Source of the DNA: Akkermansia sp.
Lineage (GTDB): Bacteria > Verrucomicrobiota > Verrucomicrobiia > Verrucomicrobiales > Akkermansiaceae
NCBI GenBank assembly: GCA_030523775.1
Contig: JAUNHW010000015.1
Coordinates: 1 to 60,055 of the forward strand
Direction of reading: 5' to 3'
DNA length: 60,055 nucleotides
The position numbers and the translations under genes are program-made. This document shows, in pieces, positions 43,376 to 51,502 of the stretch (the stretch's first letter is position 1; every line of letters starts with the position of its first letter). The notes under the pieces are model-generated. The model was not told the DNA's origin, ran no database searches, and saw nothing but the letters and a program-made list of their open reading frames with translations.

Positions 43376-44620
43376 ATGGCCACTGGGAACAAAAACCGCT
43401 GGTATATCACCCGCGGCTTGCGCGGCGAAATCCTGGATATGAATAAACACTATCCATGCGTTCTTATCACGGGGTCGCGCCAGGTTGGCAAATCCACTCT
43501 GCTGCAGCAGATAATGCCCAAGGGGATGCGGTATCTGAGCATGGACGATGAACAGCTGGCGGACTACGCGCAGCGAGATCCGGCGGGGTTTCTGGAGAGC
43601 TTCGGCACCCCGCTGTGCATCGATGAGGTGCAGTATGTGCCGAAGTTGTTCCGGGCCATCAAGGCGCGCGTGGATGCAGACCGGCATGCGGGCCTGTACT
43701 GGTTGACGGGCTCCCAGCGCTACCTGATGATGAAGGGGGTGAGCGAAAGCCTGGCCGGGCGCATTGGCATCGCGGACATGTACACTCTCTCGCAGAACGA
43801 GGCGTACGGCAACGGAAAGGCAGACGGGTTCAACCTGGCGGCCCCCGCGAAGAGCCTTTGCAAGGAGAGCGTGTGCGATATCCCGGAGCTCTACGCCCGC
43901 ATCATGCGCGGAGGCTATCCGGAGCTGTTCCGCGATCCCTCTCTCGAGACCGGGAAATTCTTCCGCAACTATGTGAACACCTATGTGAAACGCGATGTGC
44001 ACGACCTCGTGAACGTGGGGGACGATGTGGCGTTCACCAAGTTCATGCGCGCGGCGGCCCTGCGCACGGGGCAGCAGCTGGTGTACGCTGACCTGGCCAA
44101 AAGCGCGGATGTCAGCCCCAAGACTGCCGCATCGTGGATATCCATCCTGGTGGCGTCCGGCATTGTGGAGCTGGTGCAGCCGTACTACGTGAACACCACC
44201 AAACGGCTGGCGAAAACGCCCAAGCTGTACTTCATGGACACCGGGCTGTGCTGCCACCTGGCAGGGTGGAAGGATTTGGAGCGGGTTATGGTCGGCCCCA
44301 ATTCCGGCCCCATCCTGGAAACCTGGGTGTACGGCCAGATGGTGCGCCGCTACGCCAACGCCGGTACGCCCGTGGATATCTACTACTACCGCAATCAGGA
44401 CAACAAGGCGGAGGTGGACTTCGTCATTGAGGAGAACGACCGGGTGTACCCCATGGAGGTGAAGCGCACCGCCACGCCGCTTTCAGCCGACCTGCGGCAC
44501 TGTCCGGACATACCGGTTGGGCCGGGCGGCACGCTGATGCCGCCCATTCTGTTCTGCACGGTGAAAGAGCTGCTGCCCATGGCGCACAAGGCGCTGGCCT
44601 TCCCCATCTCCGCGCTGTAG
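43376..44620 (+). CDS. AAA+ ATPase with DUF4143 domain
   Basis: 414 residues. The N-terminal AAA_14 domain has Walker A GSRQVGKST (33-41), Walker B LCIDEVQ and a sensor-like LTGSQRY. The C-terminal DUF4143 part includes YVKRDVHDL, an HTH-like segment (ADVSPKTAASWISIL), LYFMDTGL and the PD-(D/E)xK-like end EVDFVIEENDRVYPMEVKR. Such proteins are widespread in gut bacteria and move often between genomes; their function is not established. The AT-rich upstream DNA with phased repeats sets this gene apart from its neighbours. Confidence 0.88.
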   Translation: MATGNKNRWYITRGLRGEILDMNKHYPCVLITGSRQVGKSTLLQQIMPKGMRYLSMDDEQLADYAQRDPAGFLESFGTPLCIDEVQYVPKLFRAIKARVDADRHAGLYWLTGSQRYLMMKGVSESLAGRIGIADMYTLSQNEAYGNGKADGFNLAAPAKSLCKESVCDIPELYARIMRGGYPELFRDPSLETGKFFRNYVNTYVKRDVHDLVNVGDDVAFTKFMRAAALRTGQQLVYADLAKSADVSPKTAASWISILVASGIVELVQPYYVNTTKRLAKTPKLYFMDTGLCCHLAGWKDLERVMVGPNSGPILETWVYGQMVRRYANAGTPVDIYYYRNQDNKAEVDFVIEENDRVYPMEVKRTATPLSADLRHCPDIPVGPGGTLMPPILFCTVKELLPMAHKALAFPISAL

Positions 44621-44637
44621 GGTGCGGGCGGGAAAAT

Positions 44638-45462
44638 TCACCACTTGCCGATGGGGTGGTTGAGGGGGACGGAATCCTCCGCCTTGAGGTCTTGGTGGGC
44701 ATCCAGGAATTGCTGGGGATTGAAGGAATCCACCACCTTCTCCGCGAGCTCCTGGCACTGGCGGGCCTGCTGCGGGGTGAGGTTCGCCAGGGATTGCCCC
44801 TTGGCGGTGAGCTTGGCGGGCAGGCCCACGGGCGATTTCCTGCACAGCACCTTGAAGAAGGTGCAGGCGTTCAGGTACACGCCCAGCTGGTTGGGGTGGG
44901 AGCCGTCGCGCTCGTAGAGCGTGGTGTTCGGGTAGAGCCGGTGCCACTCGCGCCAGACCTCGCCGCAGGGCACCAGGGTCACGCCGTCCCGCAGTGCCGC
45001 CTGGCAGTACACGGTGGTGGTCTTGTCCTGCATGGCCGTGTCCGGGTTCAGGGTCCCGGGGGTGCAGCGCGCCCAGGTCATGAAATACACGGGCGTGGCC
45101 TGGGCGGCATCCGCCAGCTCCTTCCACTTGCGGGTGTAGGCGAGCGTCCAATCCGGACGCAGGGTGGGCACCAGGCTTTGGTCCTGCAGCACCACATAGC
45201 GGAAACCGCCGGAGGCGAGCTTCTTCTTGCCGGCCGCGAACCGCGGCAGCTCGTAGAAGTCCACCAGCGCGCATGAGCCTTCCGTGAACGAGTCCACGCG
45301 CATCTTGGCCTTGCCTGCCTTGCACGTGGCGTCGAAGGCGGCGGGCAGGTTGTTCACGTAGGTGTAGCTGTTGCCGATGAAGAGTACGGATTCCCCCTGC
45401 GGCGCGGCCTGCATGTGCAGGGTGCACAGGGCGCACAGGGCGGTGGGCAGCGTGGCCTTCAC
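44638..45462 (-). CDS. SGNH/GDSL-type hydrolase, exported
   Basis: 274 residues. A signal peptide covers about 1-20. Block I is LFIGNSYTYVNNLP with the nucleophile Ser32, and block V is DGSHPNQLG with Asp186 and His189, so the catalytic triad looks complete. The family contains esterases and deacetylases, including enzymes acting on sialic acid or xylan O-acetyl groups; the substrate here is unknown. The gene starts 12 bp after the proS stop, so it is likely cotranscribed with it. Confidence 0.82.
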   Translation of the reverse strand: MKATLPTALCALCTLHMQAAPQGESVLFIGNSYTYVNNLPAAFDATCKAGKAKMRVDSFTEGSCALVDFYELPRFAAGKKKLASGGFRYVVLQDQSLVPTLRPDWTLAYTRKWKELADAAQATPVYFMTWARCTPGTLNPDTAMQDKTTTVYCQAALRDGVTLVPCGEVWREWHRLYPNTTLYERDGSHPNQLGVYLNACTFFKVLCRKSPVGLPAKLTAKGQSLANLTPQQARQCQELAEKVVDSFNPQQFLDAHQDLKAEDSVPLNHPIGKW

Positions 45463-45474
45463 GGGCGTATGGAA

Positions 45475-46995
45475 TCAGTAGCTGCGGGCCCAGAGCACGC
45501 GGCGCGTGGTGGGGCGCCCGGTGAGAATGCAGGGGGCTTCCGGGCCCACGCCCATCTCACCCTGCGGAATGCAGCGGATGGAGATGCGCAGGCTCTTGGC
45601 CAGCTCCTCCTCCTGCTCCGGCGAGCCGTCCCACGGGCAGAGCAGCCAGTCGGCGTCGCCCTCGCCCGCGAAGTTTTCCTTCAACTCGTCCAGGCTGCTG
45701 CAGGGGCGGATGTGGCTGTCGCGGAACTCGCGCTGGCGCGTGAGCAGGGCGTTCTGGATGTCCTCCAGCAGCTGCACCGCACCGTCCACAAACTCGGTTT
45801 CCGGCAGGAAGGATTTGGCGTTGGTGTCCTGGTCGCGGCGGCAGATGCAGACGCTGCCCTTTTCCAGATCGCGCGGGCCGATTTCCACGCGCACGGGCAC
45901 GCCTTTCTTGATCCACTCCCACTTCTTGGTGCCGCCGTTGAGGTCGCGGTCGTCCACAACCACGCGCAGCGGCAGGCCGTGGAAGCTCATGGCGGTGAGC
46001 TTGTCCGCCAGCGCCTGGCAGTGGTCCAGAATGGCCTGGCGCGTTTCCGGCTTGGGAGTGACCGGGATGATGACGATTTGGCGCGGGGCCACGCGGGGCG
46101 GGCACACCAGGCCGTCGTCGTCGGAATGGGCCATGATGAGCGTGCCGATCATGCGGGTGGACACGCCCCAGGATGTGGTCCAGGCGAACTGGCGCTCGTT
46201 GTTGCGCCCGGCAAAGGAGATGTTCTGGGCCTTGGCGAAGTTCTGGCCGAGGAAGTGCGAGGTGCCGGCCTGGATGGCCTTGCGGTCCTGCACCATGGCT
46301 TCCACCGTGAAGGTGCGCACGGCGCCGGGGAAGCGCTCGTGCTCGGTCTTCTCACCGGGGATGGAGGGCACGGCCAGCACATCGCGCTGGAAGTCCTCGT
46401 ACACCTTGTGCATGGTGGCGGTTTCCCGCTCGGCCTCCTCGGGGGTCTCGTGCGCGGTGTGGCCCTCCTGCCACAGGAATTCAGCCGTGCGCAGGAAAAT
46501 GCGCGGGCGCATCTCCCAGCGCATCACGTTGCACCACTGGTTCACCTTGAACGGCAGGTCGCGGTAGGATTCCAGCCAGCGGGAGAACGCCGCGCCGATG
46601 ACCGTCTCAGAGGTCGGGCGGATGACGTATTTGTCGGTGAGCTCGCCCGCGGGCACCATCTTGGTCTTGCCGGTTTCGGGGTCCTTCACGGCTTCCAGGC
46701 GGTGGTGGGTGACCACGGCGCACTCGGTGGCGAATCCCTCCGCGTGTTCGGCCTCCTTCTCCAGGTAGGCCACGGGGATGAGCATGGGGAAGTAGGCGTT
46801 GGTGTGCCCGGTGCGCTTGAATTCGGCATCGAGCTGCTGCTGGATGAGCTCCCAGATGGCGTAGCCCCACGGCTTGATGACCATGCAGCCGCGCACTTCA
46901 GAGTTTTCCGCCATGTCGGCGGCCTTGATGACCTGCTGATACCACTCCGGGAAATTCTCCGCACGCGTGGGAGAGATTGCGTTCTGTTGTGCCAT
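45475..46995 (-). CDS. proS: Prolyl-tRNA synthetase, archaeal/eukaryotic type
   Basis: Charges tRNA-Pro. 506 residues, without the editing insertion of the long bacterial form and with the C-terminal zinc-like domain ending in ARSY, the mark of the archaeal/eukaryotic-type enzyme. Class II motifs are seen: IKPWGYAIWE, YVIRPTSE, motif 2 in RWEMRPRIFLRTAEFLWQEGHTAH and motif 3-like TTSWGVSTRMIG. The start is fixed by a promoter ending 6 bp upstream. The SGNH hydrolase gene follows. Confidence 0.94.
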   Translation of the reverse strand: MAQQNAISPTRAENFPEWYQQVIKAADMAENSEVRGCMVIKPWGYAIWELIQQQLDAEFKRTGHTNAYFPMLIPVAYLEKEAEHAEGFATECAVVTHHRLEAVKDPETGKTKMVPAGELTDKYVIRPTSETVIGAAFSRWLESYRDLPFKVNQWCNVMRWEMRPRIFLRTAEFLWQEGHTAHETPEEAERETATMHKVYEDFQRDVLAVPSIPGEKTEHERFPGAVRTFTVEAMVQDRKAIQAGTSHFLGQNFAKAQNISFAGRNNERQFAWTTSWGVSTRMIGTLIMAHSDDDGLVCPPRVAPRQIVIIPVTPKPETRQAILDHCQALADKLTAMSFHGLPLRVVVDDRDLNGGTKKWEWIKKGVPVRVEIGPRDLEKGSVCICRRDQDTNAKSFLPETEFVDGAVQLLEDIQNALLTRQREFRDSHIRPCSSLDELKENFAGEGDADWLLCPWDGSPEQEEELAKSLRISIRCIPQGEMGVGPEAPCILTGRPTTRRVLWARSY

Positions 46996-47001
46996 GCCGC
47001 T

Positions 47002-47029
47002 ATCTTAGGGATTACCGCGGGAATGTCAA
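47002..47029 (-). promoter_or_regulatory. Promoter of proS, predicted leaderless
   Basis: On the minus strand TTGACA (47024-47029), 16 bp, TAAGAT (47002-47007), ending 6 bp before the ATG. Confidence 0.72.
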
Positions 47030-47059
47030 GGCGATTCAGGTGCCGCCCGCATGCGGCGG

Positions 47060-47098
47060 AAAAAAGGCGGCATGGGGCGTTTTTTCGCCCCATGCCGC
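47060..47098 (-). terminator. Strong terminator of the phosphorylase-like gene
   Basis: A perfect 13-bp stem (GCGGCATGGGGCG, 47067-47079, with 47086-47098) and 6-base loop; on the minus strand CTTTTTT follows. It separates this gene from proS. Confidence 0.9.
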
Positions 47099-47121
47099 AT
47101 TGTTGGCGGTTTTCAACCCGC

Positions 47122-48795
47122 TCAGGCGTTGTACACTTTCACGTAGTACTCGTCTGCCATGCGGTCGGAATCGAACGCCGGGCAGATGTCGTGCATGGCG
47201 TTGAACACAAGGTCCATCCAGCCGTCCTGGTTGTCGTAGTACAGCGGAAGCACCTTGGATTCCAGCAGGTTGTAGAAGTTGTCGCGGTCGGAGCGGTCGC
47301 GCGCCTCCGGCGCCAGGCCTTCCTTGGCCTCCGGGATGATGAAGCAGTTCACGCCGTCCTTCTCGAATTCGCGCACCCAGCCGTCGTTGGTGGAGATGGA
47401 GATGGAGCCGTTCATGGTGGCGGACATGCCGGAGGTGCCGGATGCCTCTCGCGTGACCACGGGGTTGTTGAGCCACAGGTCTGATCCGTTCTTCAGCAGG
47501 CGGCTCAGCCCCAGCTCGTAGCCGGTGAGCACCGCGCAGCGCGGCTGTTTCTCGCTCAGGCGGTTCAGCTTGTTGAAGATGTCTACCGCGGCAAAGTCCG
47601 TGGGGTACGGCTTGCCCGCCCATATCATCTGCACTGGCCGGTTGGTGCGCTGCAGCATGCGCTCGAACATCACCGGGTTCTCCGTGATGAGAGCAGGGCG
47701 CTTGTACGCCGCAAAGCGGCGGGACCACACGATGGTGAGCACGTCCGGGTCGAAAAGGTGCCCGGTCTGTTCGCCCACCACGCGGAAGAGCTCCTTCTTC
47801 AGCGCGCGCTTGCGGTTGCGGAACCCGGCTTTGTCTTTCTCCGCGTACGCTTCCGCAAGCTCCGGGTCCTGCCAGTACTCGCGGTTCTGCGCGTTGGTCA
47901 CGTGGGTGATGGGGCAGATGTCGCTGTAGCCCTCCCACATCTTGCGGGAGACTTCCCCGTGCAGGGCGGATACGCCGTTGGCCATGCGGCACAGGCGCAG
48001 CGCCGCCAGCGTGTAGTTGAAGGTCTGCTCGTTGGCGTCCAGCTTCAGCACGCTGCGCACCTGGTCCAGCGAGAGCCCGTCGAAGAACGAGAAGTTGGCC
48101 ATCAGGTTGATGTCCATCTTCTCGTTGCCGGCTTCTTCCGGCGTGTGCGTGGTGAAGACGAAGCGCTTGCGCACCTCCTCCACGTTGCAGCCGTTGTTGG
48201 CAAGCATGTTGAACGCCGCGCCTATGGCGTGCGCCTCGTTCATGTGGTACACCTCCGGCTCTATGCCCAGCTCCTGGAACAGCCGCGCGCCGCCCTGGCC
48301 CAGCACGATGTACTGCGAGATGCGCGTCATCGGGTTGGAGTCGTACAGGCGCTGCGTGATGGAGCGGCTCATGTCGTCGTTCTCAGGCAGGTCCGTCGTC
48401 AGGAAGAACATCGGCGCCGTCCCGAAGGTCTCCGGGCGCAGGAAGTACGCTTTCACCCACACCGGCGAGTTGCAGATGTGGATCAGGAACTTGATGTTGT
48501 GGTCCTCCAGGAAGCTGTAGTCCTTGCGGCGGTACTGTACCGCCATGGACCCGTCTTCCGCGCGAATCTGGTTGTAGTAGCCGTACGACCACAGGATGCC
48601 CACGCCCACCAGGTTCTGGTGCAGCGCCCCGGCGGAGCGCATGTGCGACCCCGCCAGGTAGCCCAGGCCGCCGGAGTAGATCTTGAACACGTTGTCGATG
48701 GCGTACTCCATGCAGAAGTAGGCCACGGCCTTGCTGTACTTCGGGTTGATGTCGTACGGGTGCGCATACTGCGCCGGAAGGAATGATGTGCTCAT
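47122..48795 (-). CDS. Alpha-glucan phosphorylase homologue lacking the PLP lysine
   Basis: 557 residues, in the range of the short alpha-glucan (glycogen/maltodextrin) phosphorylases of glycosyltransferase family 35. Family segments include YFCMEYAIDN, IYSGGLGYLAGSHM, VYHMNEAHA, FTTHTPEEAGNEKMD and VVTREASGTSGM. The family signature at the last motif requires E-A-S-G-x-x-x-M-K, with the Lys holding pyridoxal phosphate; here the codon after Met is TCC, giving Ser (EASGTSGMSATMNG). The protein may therefore not use PLP in the usual way, or it may transfer glucosyl units by another route. Family assignment is firm, phosphorolysis is not. It has its own terminator and a leader of about 60 nt. 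Confidence 0.85.
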   Translation of the reverse strand: MSTSFLPAQYAHPYDINPKYSKAVAYFCMEYAIDNVFKIYSGGLGYLAGSHMRSAGALHQNLVGVGILWSYGYYNQIRAEDGSMAVQYRRKDYSFLEDHNIKFLIHICNSPVWVKAYFLRPETFGTAPMFFLTTDLPENDDMSRSITQRLYDSNPMTRISQYIVLGQGGARLFQELGIEPEVYHMNEAHAIGAAFNMLANNGCNVEEVRKRFVFTTHTPEEAGNEKMDINLMANFSFFDGLSLDQVRSVLKLDANEQTFNYTLAALRLCRMANGVSALHGEVSRKMWEGYSDICPITHVTNAQNREYWQDPELAEAYAEKDKAGFRNRKRALKKELFRVVGEQTGHLFDPDVLTIVWSRRFAAYKRPALITENPVMFERMLQRTNRPVQMIWAGKPYPTDFAAVDIFNKLNRLSEKQPRCAVLTGYELGLSRLLKNGSDLWLNNPVVTREASGTSGMSATMNGSISISTNDGWVREFEKDGVNCFIIPEAKEGLAPEARDRSDRDNFYNLLESKVLPLYYDNQDGWMDLVFNAMHDICPAFDSDRMADEYYVKVYNA

Positions 48796-48862
48796 GGTGA
48801 TGGTCTCTTTCGTTGTTTCTTGAAGATGTGCTCCCGCGCCGTTGCGCGCGGAACGCGCCCCT

Positions 48863-48891
48863 TATATACACCATCTTGCCCCTCTTGAAAA
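48863..48891 (-). promoter_or_regulatory. Candidate promoter of the phosphorylase-like gene
   Basis: On the minus strand TTTTCA (48886-48891), 17 bp, TATATA (48863-48868). Confidence 0.5.
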
Positions 48892-48962
48892 GAATAATCT
48901 ACATCATACACGCGGCTTGCGTGTTCGCATCGCCTCCCCGCCAAATCCAAAATCTCCCGCCA

Positions 48963-48983
48963 TACAGCATTCCGAATACCGTA
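48963..48983. repeat. 21-bp palindrome of the TACAG-CTGTA family
   Basis: TACAGCATTCCGAATACC then GTA is a near-perfect palindrome. It lies 46 bp past the stop of gene D. The following GC-rich and GGATT-rich 50 bp resemble the sequence after the palindrome at 53844-53866. Confidence 0.8.
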
Positions 48984-49029
48984 GAGGAGATGGGCGGGAG
49001 GATTGAGGATTCGGGATTTGAAAAGAGCC

Positions 49030-51189
49030 CTACTTCCTGCGGCGACGGGCGCAAAGCCCGGCCAGCGCCAGCAGAGAGAGTGTGCCCGTTGTGGGTTCCG
49101 GCACCATGGGTTCTGCCGCCCAATATACGCCGGTGACGCACAGCCGCGAGTCGTCCAACAGTTTGTACTCCAAGTTGGTGATATGCGTGTTCAGGGTTTC
49201 GCCGTCCTGAAGCTGGGGGTGCGATCCCGTGAACGCGCCTTCCTCGGTGGAGTAGGTGAAGATGGTTTGCTGTGCAAGCTGTTTCAGGAACTCGGTGGTG
49301 AACTCGTTGCCGTTGCCGAACCCGGTGGCGATCGTCATTGAGAACTCGGTGCCGGAGTCATCCAGCAGCGCGGCCATGGCGCCGCCGCCCAGTGCGAACT
49401 CCAGCGTGCTGCCGTTGCCCAGCGTGAGGGAGCCGCCGTTCATGACGATGTTGGAGTAGGTGTTGGAGGCCCAGCCGCAGTTTTCACCGTCGGCGGGAGT
49501 CTCCCAGCCGTCCACGCTGAACACAATATCGCCCAGGTTCACGGAGAGGTTGCCGGTGTAGGTCTGGCGACCGGGGGAGTTGCCCACGATGAGCGTGCCG
49601 CCCTCCTCCACGGCGACATCCGCGAAGGTGCCGCCGCCCTTGAGCACGGCACCGTTCTTCACGGTGGTGGCCAGGGTCATCACGCCGTTGTTCTCATGCA
49701 CGCCGGAGGCAATGGTGAGCGTGAGGGACTTGCTCTCACTGCCCTGCACATGGGCGCCTGCATCCACGGTGAGGGCGGTGGTTTCCGAGATGGTGGCATC
49801 CTTGCCGAAGATGAAGCTGCCCTCATGCACGCGGATATCGCCCTCGAGCGTGACGTCGCCCGTCACCTCCGCAGTGCCCAGGCCGGTCTTGTCCAGGTTG
49901 CCCTTGCCGCTCAGCGTGCCGAAGGAGGCGGTCACGCCCGCCGCCACGTCCAGCGTGTTGCCCTCTGCGGCGGCAATGACGATTCCCGCGGCAATGGTGT
50001 CCGAGTGCTGCACGGAGAGCGTGCGCTCCGTTCCGGCGGTGCCTTCAAAGGTGATGGTGCCGGAGGTCTTGCCGCCGCCGTCGTATTCCCCCACACCCTC
50101 CACCAGGGAGAGCTTGCCTTTCTTCAGGGTGATATCGCCGGTGGAGATCCGTTCGCCCGCCTCGTTCTTGGCGGTAACGGGGCTCTCGTCGTCCTTGGCG
50201 TTGCGCAGGTCGTACTGCAGCTCGTGCTCCCCACCGTCGTAGGTGACGTTCAGGTAGTGGGAGAACAGGGGCTCGTCATCCACGCCGTCGAAGGTCAGCT
50301 CGTAGGTGTCGAACTGGATGCCACGCGTGCGGATGGCGTTGAACGAGCGGAAGTCGCCGTAGCCCGTGTATGTCTGAAGCTGTTTTTTCTGGGTATTGCC
50401 GTTGTCCCACAGCTCCTCATTCAGGCGCGTGGCCTTCAGGAAGCCGTCCCTGACACCGCCGGGGTTGTTGTCCGTGTACCACATCTTGGTGAGGTGGCCG
50501 TCCTCATCCGTTTCAAAGCCGTATGCGGCCATGGCATGGTTGACGGTGGTGAAATTCAACCCCCAGCCCTCCTCCACCAATGAAAGAAGCTTCTCTTCCT
50601 TTTCCAGATAGCGCGCATGCGCCTCGGCTATGCAATCAGGGTCGTCGCTCACTCGGACGGTGTATGTCATCGAGTGATTGATAATCATGATATACTCCGT
50701 GGTGTATTCCTCCATCTGGCCCTTCAGGTGGTGGAAATAGCCATGGAAATCCTGATGCTCGGAGGTCCAGGTGCTGCTGAGGAAAGACTGCGCGTAGGAG
50801 GGCAGCTCTCCCCACAGCCAGTAGTTCATGGCATAGCGCGGGTAGCCGCCGTCCTTCACGAACATGGGGCTGAGCGTCTTCCAAAGTTGCAGGCCTCGCG
50901 GCGTGTCATGCAGAATCAGCGCGCCGTTCTCCTCCACACGGTCCTCCCACCACGCCAGCGTGTCTGCCGCAGCCGCCGCCCAGCATTGGTTGGTGGCATA
51001 GGAATCGGCATCGCTCTTGCTGAAGGTGTACGCCCCGGCATCCACCACCTTGGGGTAGTTGTCGCGATAATATTCGCTGGATTCGTTGTTGTCGTGGCAC
51101 GTCACGCCAACCATCCAGTGTTCCTCGGCGGTCAGCGGGTACGCGGCCAGCATTCCCAAAAGCGCAAGCAGTGTAAGAGTCTTCTTCAT
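49030..51189 (-). CDS. IdeS/Mac-like cysteine peptidase with PEP-CTERM tail (D)
   Basis: 719 residues. A signal peptide covers about 1-21. The peptidase domain has Cys69 (NQCWAAAAADTLAWWEDR), His218 (NHAMAAYGF) and Asp240 (YTDNN), 22 residues after the His as in IdeS. Residues 330-680 are a beta-helical stalk with LDKTGLGTAEVTG repeats and the GNSPGRQTYTGNLSVNLG module shared by all genes of this cluster. The tail VPEPTTGT then CARRRRK is PEP-CTERM. The upstream 240 bp are almost the same as those of the plus-strand gene H. The C-terminal half shares a near-identical tract with gene E. Secreted; the substrate is unknown. Confidence 0.9.
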   Translation of the reverse strand: MKKTLTLLALLGMLAAYPLTAEEHWMVGVTCHDNNESSEYYRDNYPKVVDAGAYTFSKSDADSYATNQCWAAAAADTLAWWEDRVEENGALILHDTPRGLQLWKTLSPMFVKDGGYPRYAMNYWLWGELPSYAQSFLSSTWTSEHQDFHGYFHHLKGQMEEYTTEYIMIINHSMTYTVRVSDDPDCIAEAHARYLEKEEKLLSLVEEGWGLNFTTVNHAMAAYGFETDEDGHLTKMWYTDNNPGGVRDGFLKATRLNEELWDNGNTQKKQLQTYTGYGDFRSFNAIRTRGIQFDTYELTFDGVDDEPLFSHYLNVTYDGGEHELQYDLRNAKDDESPVTAKNEAGERISTGDITLKKGKLSLVEGVGEYDGGGKTSGTITFEGTAGTERTLSVQHSDTIAAGIVIAAAEGNTLDVAAGVTASFGTLSGKGNLDKTGLGTAEVTGDVTLEGDIRVHEGSFIFGKDATISETTALTVDAGAHVQGSESKSLTLTIASGVHENNGVMTLATTVKNGAVLKGGGTFADVAVEEGGTLIVGNSPGRQTYTGNLSVNLGDIVFSVDGWETPADGENCGWASNTYSNIVMNGGSLTLGNGSTLEFALGGGAMAALLDDSGTEFSMTIATGFGNGNEFTTEFLKQLAQQTIFTYSTEEGAFTGSHPQLQDGETLNTHITNLEYKLLDDSRLCVTGVYWAAEPMVPEPTTGTLSLLALAGLCARRRRK
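49331..49602. repeat. 272-bp tract nearly identical to 51801-52072
   Basis: Comparing genes D and E at an offset of 2470, I see one mismatch (49570) in 272 bp, while flanking coding sequence differs clearly. It encodes the NSPGRQTYTGN to SGTEFSMTI region. Confidence 0.85.
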
Positions 51190-51204
51190 AGATACCTTTT
51201 ATCG

Positions 51205-51233
51205 ATTGTAAACAAGGGTGGTCCCCCTGTCAA
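51205..51233 (-). promoter_or_regulatory. Promoter of gene D
   Basis: On the minus strand TTGACA (51228-51233), 17 bp, TACAAT (51205-51210), 15 bp before the ATG, with AAAGGT as a weak ribosome site. It is nearly identical to the gene H promoter. Confidence 0.75.
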
Positions 51234-51240
51234 GTTGTTA

Positions 51241-51425
51241 GCATACAGTATTTGGAATGCTGTATGCAACCAGCATCCCCGCAAACCTAGATGCAGGGCG
51301 GGTTTCAGGGGATTAGACATATGGGCCACAGTCGAGCGGGCTTACATGTCAAACCGAGAAATTTCCCATAATGGCGCGGAAAAATACAAACATCACTTGA
51401 CATCAGCATTCCAAAAACTGTAGGA
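51241..51425 (-). mobile_element. Inverted-repeat-bounded element, copy 1
   Basis: Arms 51244-51262 and 51404-51422 are 19-bp inverted repeats with one mismatch, 141 bp apart. Read on the minus strand, the interior matches copy 3 with about three differences. Both arms have CCAAA where copy 3 has CCGAA. The arm next to gene D is itself a 27-bp near-palindrome (51241-51267). It is either a short mobile (MITE-like) element or an invertible regulatory segment. No gene lies inside. Confidence 0.75.
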
Positions 51426-51446
51426 GGGAACGGGCGGAGAACAGAA

Positions 51447-51479
51447 ACGCCCTGTGCGGTTAGGAACCGCGCAGGGCGT
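51447..51479 (-). terminator. Terminator of gene E
   Basis: A 15-bp stem (ACGCCCTG-GCGGTT type, one mismatch) with a 3-base loop, followed on the minus strand by TTCTGTTC. It lies 24 bp past the stop at 51503. Confidence 0.7.
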
Positions 51480-51502
51480 GGAACGGTTTTGTCAAACAGG
51501 TG

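Noticed and set aside
43039..43410. Small minus-strand proteins in the AT-rich region
   Set aside because: Their similarity to each other comes from the 22-bp DNA repeats, not from a shared protein.
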